Source: Sandarakinorhabdus sp. (GTDB lineage: Bacteria > Pseudomonadota > Alphaproteobacteria > Sphingomonadales > Sphingomonadaceae). From it: a stretch of 9,551 nt of DNA. Where the stretch lies: positions 1 to 9,551 of the forward strand of contig JALOSK010000084.1 of the NCBI GenBank assembly GCA_025458465.1. Reading direction: 5' to 3'. Numbering within the stretch: the stretch's first letter is position 1; each line of letters opens with the position of its first letter. Under the pieces are notes generated by a model, which was not told the DNA's origin, searched no databases, and saw nothing but the letters and a program-made list of their open reading frames with translations. A program made the position numbers and the translations under genes. Shown piece by piece: positions 5,723 to 9,551 of the stretch.

Positions 5723-6783
5723 ACGCCGTAACGGTCGAACAGCGACTGCAGCTCATCGGGCGTGCGCGGCTGCTGCAGGGCCAGCATCAGCAGGATGCGT
5801 GCCTTGGCAGGGGTGAGGTTGCGGCCGGCAACAGTGCGCGGGCCATCTTCATCGTCGGTGCCGGCAGTGCGCTGGCTGCCCCACAGATCGCCATGGCCCT
5901 GCCGCGGCGTGCGCACCACCGCAACGCCGCGCTTCACCAGTTCGCGCAGGGCGTCGCGGGCGCTGCTGGAAACACCGCCGGCGCCCACGCCGGCAATCAC
6001 CACGCCCCTGGCGTTGCCGGCCGTGCGGCGCACGTCGTCACCGGTCATCCCGGCATGGGCATAGACGATGGCCACCTGCGGCAGCGGGGCGGCCTGCACC
6101 GTCAATGCGGCCGGCAGCGGTGTGGCGGGCACGTGAAAGGCTGGCGCCTGGCGCAGCACATCGCCAATGGGGCCGCGTGACGGTGCGGCAAAGGCATCCA
6201 CCCGGCGCACGTCCACCTTGGTCACCGATACCGGATCGAAGATCGTGTCGTTCATCACCACCATCACGCCGCGGCTGGCAGCCTCGGGCGCGGCGGCCAC
6301 CCGCACGGCGTCCATCAGGTTCTGCGGCCCGTCAGCCGAAACGGCGGTGCTGGGCCGCATGGAGCCGACCAGGACGATGGGCTTGCCGCGTGATGCGGCC
6401 AGATGCAGGAAATAGGCGGTTTCCTCCAGCGTGTCGGTGCCGTGGGTGATGACGATGCCCGAAACGGCCGGATCGGCCGCAGCCGCATCCACCCGCCCCA
6501 TCAGCTTGCGCCACAGCGTCTCGTCCATGTCGCCGCTTGGCACATTGGCCACCTGTTCCGATGAAATGGTGGCGATGCGGTCAACCCCGGGCATCGATTT
6601 CACCAGATCGGAAACCGGCACCACGCCCGATTTGTAGCTGGTGCTGCTGTTGTCGCTGTTGGATCCGGCAATGGTGCCGCCGGTTGCAAGGATGCGGACA
6701 TGGCTGGCCGGTTGCGCGACGCCAGCGGCCGCAGTGCAGAACATGGTGGCGGCAAAGGCCAGCCGACGGGGCCATCTCGTCAT
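5719..6783 (-). CDS. ansB: Type II (secreted) L-asparaginase
   Basis: Hydrolyses L-asparagine to aspartate and ammonia, probably in the periplasm. The 354-residue protein starts at ATG 6781-6783, preceded by AGGAGA (6788-6793, minus strand). Upstream in-frame starts would run into the MerR gene region and lose the signal peptide position. Residues 1-25 form a signal peptide (MTRWPRR, hydrophobic core, then GVAQPA). Catalytic motifs are all present by comparison with the E. coli enzyme: the nucleophile T37 in TGGTIAGS, Y50, S83 in PSGDMD, T116/D117 in ITHGTDTLEE, and K189 in SVTK. The VGSMRPSTAVSADGP and MNDTIFDP family stretches also match. The gene follows a MerR-family regulator by 40 bp on the same strand. 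Its stop codon overlaps that of the convergent NfrA-like gene. A glutaminase side activity is possible but cannot be judged. Confidence 0.95.
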   Translation of the reverse strand: MTRWPRRLAFAATMFCTAAAGVAQPASHVRILATGGTIAGSNSDNSSTSYKSGVVPVSDLVKSMPGVDRIATISSEQVANVPSGDMDETLWRKLMGRVDAAAADPAVSGIVITHGTDTLEETAYFLHLAASRGKPIVLVGSMRPSTAVSADGPQNLMDAVRVAAAPEAASRGVMVVMNDTIFDPVSVTKVDVRRVDAFAAPSRGPIGDVLRQAPAFHVPATPLPAALTVQAAPLPQVAIVYAHAGMTGDDVRRTAGNARGVVIAGVGAGGVSSSARDALRELVKRGVAVVRTPRQGHGDLWGSQRTAGTDDEDGPRTVAGRNLTPAKARILLMLALQQPRTPDELQSLFDRYGV

Positions 6784-6787
6784 GATT

Positions 6788-6793
6788 TCTCCT
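6788..6793 (-). promoter_or_regulatory. Ribosome-binding site of the asparaginase gene
   Basis: On the minus strand this reads AGGAGA, four bases from the ATG at 6783. It is the best Shine-Dalgarno in the window and fixes the start so that translation begins with a signal peptide. Confidence 0.75.
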
Positions 6794-6796
6794 CTT

Positions 6797-6821
6797 GGGC
6801 CCGGCGGCTTGCGTGGGGCCC
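6797..6821. repeat. GGGCCC/GGGCCC stem-loop between merR-type gene and asparaginase gene
   Basis: Two copies of the self-complementary GGGCCC (6797-6802 and 6816-6821) flank 13 bases in the 40-bp gap. They can pair as a 6-bp all-GC stem just upstream of the asparaginase ribosome-binding site. No T-run follows, so it is not a standard terminator. It might tune read-through or translation, but could be chance in GC-rich DNA. Confidence 0.4.
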
Positions 6822-6823
6822 TT

Positions 6824-7510
6824 TCAACCATTGTCGTTGGCGATCTGGCGGCGTTCCGCCAGCCGGCGCAGCAGGGCGCGGGTGCGCAACTGGCCCAGCA
6901 GATCGTTGATGAGGGCAATGCCCTGTTCGGCCATGTCCAGCGCCTTGGCCTCGCCCACGTGGCCGGCGGTGTGTTCCAGGAAATGCCGGATTTCCTGCGC
7001 CGTCAGCCAATCGATCAGCACGTTGTAAAGGCGCATCTGCCCGCCATCGAAGCCAAGTTCGGGCGTGAAGCCGATATCGTTCAGCTGCTGGATGGTGCGC
7101 AGGATGGCAGCATCGCGGGCCGAAACCGTGCCATCGGTCGCCACCTCCACCAGGCCATCATCAAGATGGTCGGCCACGGCGTGCGGCAGATCAAGATCGG
7201 CCACGGCCACCCGCGCCGGGCCGGCTTCGGCCAGGCGCTGGGCCAGCAGGGCATCCAGGCCGGGAAAGGCATCGGGCAGCAGCCAGCGTTCGCCATCCTC
7301 TGCCTCCAGCAACGACCGGATCACCGACAGCGGCAGGAAGCGTTCTTCCTGCAGGCGCTTGATGGCCTTCAGGCGGGCAACATGGATCTCGGAATAGCGC
7401 GCACTGTTGCGGCTGGGCTTTTCAGGTTCCGGCAACAGGCCTTCGCGAATGTAGAAGCGGATCGTTTCCCGCCCCACGCCGCTGGCCTTCTCAAGGTCTC
7501 TCATCCGCAT
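6824..7510 (-). CDS. MerR-family transcriptional regulator
   Basis: A DNA-binding regulator of 228 residues. Residues 1-70 are a MerR-type winged helix-turn-helix: MRDLEKASGVGRETIRFYIREGLL (in parts: MRDLEKASGVGRETIRFY and IREGLLP), followed by ARYSEIHVARLKAIKRLQ, and a following helical stretch. The C-terminal part (about 75-228) is not a domain I recognise. The protein contains no cysteine, so it is not a thiol-based metal or redox sensor like MerR, ZntR or SoxR; a small-molecule ligand or no ligand is more likely. The start could be ATG 7508-7510 or the ATG two codons later; neither has a strong ribosome-binding site. It precedes the asparaginase gene by 40 bp, suggesting co-transcription and possible control of it. 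It diverges from the ligase gene across 49 bp. Confidence 0.85.
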   Translation of the reverse strand: MRMRDLEKASGVGRETIRFYIREGLLPEPEKPSRNSARYSEIHVARLKAIKRLQEERFLPLSVIRSLLEAEDGERWLLPDAFPGLDALLAQRLAEAGPARVAVADLDLPHAVADHLDDGLVEVATDGTVSARDAAILRTIQQLNDIGFTPELGFDGGQMRLYNVLIDWLTAQEIRHFLEHTAGHVGEAKALDMAEQGIALINDLLGQLRTRALLRRLAERRQIANDNG

Positions 7511-7559
7511 TGCCGCACGCCCTTAGCGCAATAATCGTGGCCATGCTAACCCCCCACCA
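7511..7559. promoter_or_regulatory. Divergent merR-type/ligase intergenic region with TTAGC-N17-GCTAA dyad
   Basis: The 49 bases contain TTAGC (7523-7527) and GCTAA (7545-7549), an inverted repeat with 17 bases between the arms. On the minus strand a weak promoter can be drawn: TTGGTG (7555-7560) and GATTAT (7532-7537) with about 18 bases between, so the dyad would overlap it. This is a plausible site for autoregulation by the MerR-family protein. The short arms mean chance is possible. For the ligase direction only an AATAAT (7530-7535) resembles a -10, and no good -35 pairs with it. Confidence 0.3.
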
Positions 7560-9143
7560 ATGGAGCATTTTGCCCGCCTGCTCGATGCGCTCACCTTCAC
7601 GCGCAGCCGCAATGCCAAGCTGCGGCTGATCGCCGATTATCTGTGCGCCACGCCTGATCCCGATCGTGGCTGGGCGCTGGCAGCGCTCACCGGCACGCTC
7701 GATCTGAAGGCCGTGCAGCCGGCCCTGCTCAAGGCGCTGATGGCCGAACGCCTGGACGCGACGCTGTTTGCGCTGTCCCATGATTTTGTTGGCGACATGG
7801 CGGAAACCATCTCGCTGCTGTGGCCCGATGCGCCTGGTGAAACGCCAGCACCGCCGGCGCTGGACGAAGTGGTGCGGCAGCTTTCCGGCCTGTCCCGCAA
7901 GGATGCGCCGGCTGTGGTGGCGGCGTTGCTTGATCGGCTTGATGCGCCCGCCCGCTATGCGCTGATCAAGCTGGCCACAGGTGCGCTCAGGGCCGGGGTG
8001 TCGGCGCGGCTGGCCAAGACGGGTTTTGCGCAAGGCTTCGGCCTTGATGTGGAGGCGGTGGAAGAAGTTTGGCACGGCCTGTCGCCGCCCTTCGAGCCGC
8101 TGTTCCAATGGGCCGGCGGAGCGGCCCCACAGCCTACAGCCGGCGATGTGCCGGTGTTCCGCCCGTTCATGCTGGCCGGCCCGCTGGAGGATGGTGCCAC
8201 GCTTGATCTGGCTGATCATGCCGCCGAATGGAAATGGGATGGCATTCGCGTGCAGCTGGTGCACGCCGGCGGGCAGACGCGGCTGTTCAGCCGCACAGGG
8301 GACGACATCTCCGGCAGTTTCCCCGATCTGATGCTGGATCTGCCGGCCACGCTGGATGGCGAGTTGCTGGTGCGTGGGGAAGGGCAGGGCGCGGCTGGTG
8401 GCGTGGACGCATCGGGCAGTTTCAACGCCCTGCAGCAACGGCTGGGCCGCAAGGCGCCGGCGCCAAAACTGCTGGCCGAGCGCCCGGCCTTCATCCGGGT
8501 CTATGATCTTCTCTCCCACGCTGGCGAGGATCTGCGCCCGTTGCCCTGGGCCGCGCGCCGTGATCGGCTGGAAGCCTTGCTGCCGGCGCTGGACCCGGCG
8601 CGCTTCGAACTCTCGCCGCTGGTGGAGGCCACGAGCTGGGACGAACTGGCGGCTCTCCGGGCGCAAGCGCGCGATGCCGCCATCGAAGGCCTGATGCTCA
8701 AGCGCCGCGATGCGCCCTACATGGCCGGGCGAAAAGTGGGCCTGTGGTTCAAGTGGAAGCGCGATCCGCTGACCGCCGATTGCGTGCTGATGTATGCGCA
8801 GCGTGGGCACGGCCGGCGATCGAGCCTCTACAGCGATTTCACCTTCGGCTGCTGGAGCGAGGATGGCCAGCTGCTGCCGGTGGGCAAGGCCTATTCCGGC
8901 TTCACCGATGCCGAACTGGCGATGCTGGACAAGTTCGTGCGCGCTCAAACGGTGCAGAAATTCGGCCCGGTGCGCGAGGTGGAAAAATCCCTGGTGCTGG
9001 AAGTGGCGTTCGACAGCATCCACGCCTCCACCCGCCACAAGTCGGGCCTTGCCATGCGCTTCCCGCGCATTGTGCGCATCCGCTTCGACAAGCCAGCGTT
9101 GGAGGCCGATACGCTTGTGGCCCTGTTGAAGCTGGCGACCTGA
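7560..9143 (+). CDS. ATP-dependent DNA ligase
   Basis: Seals nicks in duplex DNA by adenylate transfer from ATP; in bacteria such enzymes serve repair beside the NAD-dependent LigA. The 527-residue protein has an N-terminal helical DNA-binding domain (about 1-195), then the nucleotidyltransferase domain with motif I KWDG at 225-228 (K225 is the AMP-accepting lysine), motif III LDGELLV at 265-271, motif IIIa RVYDLL at 313-318, motif IV EGLMLKRR at 376-383 and motif V WFKWKRDP at 396-403. A C-terminal OB-fold domain follows (about 404-527). This architecture matches the bacterial ligases often encoded with an Lhr-like helicase and an SNM1-like nuclease. No Ku-, polymerase- or phosphoesterase-like domain is fused, so it is not LigD. 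No in-frame earlier start and no clear Shine-Dalgarno are present. exoIII follows after 17 bp. Confidence 0.95.
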   Translation: MEHFARLLDALTFTRSRNAKLRLIADYLCATPDPDRGWALAALTGTLDLKAVQPALLKALMAERLDATLFALSHDFVGDMAETISLLWPDAPGETPAPPALDEVVRQLSGLSRKDAPAVVAALLDRLDAPARYALIKLATGALRAGVSARLAKTGFAQGFGLDVEAVEEVWHGLSPPFEPLFQWAGGAAPQPTAGDVPVFRPFMLAGPLEDGATLDLADHAAEWKWDGIRVQLVHAGGQTRLFSRTGDDISGSFPDLMLDLPATLDGELLVRGEGQGAAGGVDASGSFNALQQRLGRKAPAPKLLAERPAFIRVYDLLSHAGEDLRPLPWAARRDRLEALLPALDPARFELSPLVEATSWDELAALRAQARDAAIEGLMLKRRDAPYMAGRKVGLWFKWKRDPLTADCVLMYAQRGHGRRSSLYSDFTFGCWSEDGQLLPVGKAYSGFTDAELAMLDKFVRAQTVQKFGPVREVEKSLVLEVAFDSIHASTRHKSGLAMRFPRIVRIRFDKPALEADTLVALLKLAT

Positions 9144-9160
9144 GGGCGTAAGCCAAACAA

Positions 9161-9551
9161 ATGCTCATCGCCACCTTCAACATCAACGGCACCAATGCCC
9201 GCCTGCCGCGCCTGCTGGAATGGCTGGAAAGCGCCAGGCCCGACATCGCCTGCCTGCAGGAAATCAAGACGATCACGGAAAACTTCCCCGTCGATGTGCT
9301 GAAGGATGCCGGCTATCACTGCCTTGTCCACGGTCAGAAGGGCTTCAACGGCGTCGCCATCCTGTCGCGGGAACCGGCAACGGAAGTGCGGCGCGGCCTG
9401 CCGGGCGATGAGGCAGACGAACAGGCCCGCTATCTTGAAGCCGACGTGATGGGGGTGCGTGTTGCGTCCATCTATCTGCCCAACGGCAACCCGGCGCCGG
9501 GGCCGAAATATGATTACAAGCTGGCCTGGATGGAACGGCTGCGCGTCCACG
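9161..9551 (+). CDS. xth: Exodeoxyribonuclease III (AP endonuclease), C-terminus outside window
   Basis: A repair nuclease that cuts DNA at abasic sites and degrades 3' ends. Only the first 130 codons lie in the window; the frame is open at the right edge. The N-terminus LIATFNINGTNARLPRLLEW is typical of the ExoIII/APE1 family. Metal and active-site residues visible by comparison with E. coli ExoIII are N7, E34 (in CLQEIK) and the catalytic-region tyrosine Y105 with N108 (in SIYLPNGN). The remaining catalytic Asp and His residues would be beyond the edge. The ATG at 9161 is 17 bases after the ligase stop; a GAGGG at 9142-9146 is 14 bases away, a weak Shine-Dalgarno. Co-transcription with the ligase would put abasic-site cutting and nick sealing under one promoter. 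Confidence 0.95.
   Translation, partial: MLIATFNINGTNARLPRLLEWLESARPDIACLQEIKTITENFPVDVLKDAGYHCLVHGQKGFNGVAILSREPATEVRRGLPGDEADEQARYLEADVMGVRVASIYLPNGNPAPGPKYDYKLAWMERLRVH

Noticed and set aside
6720..6783. Lipoprotein signal (lipobox) in the asparaginase N-terminus because of Cys16
   Set aside because: The residues before the cysteine (ATMF) do not fit the usual Leu-Ala-Gly pattern, and an ordinary cleavage region follows.
5719..6918. Asparaginase starting at 6918 with an N-terminal extension
   Set aside because: That start lies inside the MerR-family gene and lacks a signal peptide. The 6783 ATG has AGGAGA just upstream and begins with a good signal peptide.
7491..9038. Long minus-strand open frame (515 codons) opposite the ligase
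   Set aside because: The opposite strand has all the ligase motifs in order, and this frame has low-complexity His/Gln/Arg-rich sequence only.

Overview
The window is GC-rich, densely coding and has no rRNA, tRNA, CRISPR array or insertion sequence that I can see. Gene content and protein style suggest an alphaproteobacterium, most likely of the Sphingomonadales. That assignment is inference, because there is no phylogenetic marker in the window.

Left block (about 1-2309, minus strand): a tightly packed operon reading thyA, folA, membrane dipeptidase (M19). The thyA stop and folA start overlap as ATGA, and folA and the dipeptidase are one base apart. folA is intact. thyA is broken: about 53 bp that should encode the dUMP phosphate-binding segment are missing, and the reading frame shifts at about 1725. 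The dipeptidase runs off the left edge.

Central block (2385-5722, plus strand): a LuxI-type acyl-homoserine-lactone synthase is followed by an NfrB-like inner-membrane glycosyltransferase and a small NfrA-like outer-membrane protein with one TPR-like repeat. The glycosyltransferase and NfrA-like genes overlap as GTGA and look like a polysaccharide synthesis and export pair, related to the E. coli phage N4 receptor system. No luxR is visible. A G/C hairpin covers the probable luxI ribosome-binding site, and a perfect 13-bp inverted repeat lies between luxI and the glycosyltransferase. This is the most interesting part of the window: a possible quorum-sensing-linked minimal Nfr glycan system.

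Right-centre block (5719-7510, minus strand): a MerR-family regulator is followed 40 bp later by a secreted type II L-asparaginase, probably in one transcript. The asparaginase and NfrA-like genes converge and overlap by 4 bp through a shared CTAG.

Right block (7560-9551, plus strand): an ATP-dependent DNA ligase is followed 17 bp later by exodeoxyribonuclease III, which is cut by the right edge. This is a small DNA repair pair, divergent from the MerR gene across only 49 bp. No gene-free stretch exceeds 123 bp.
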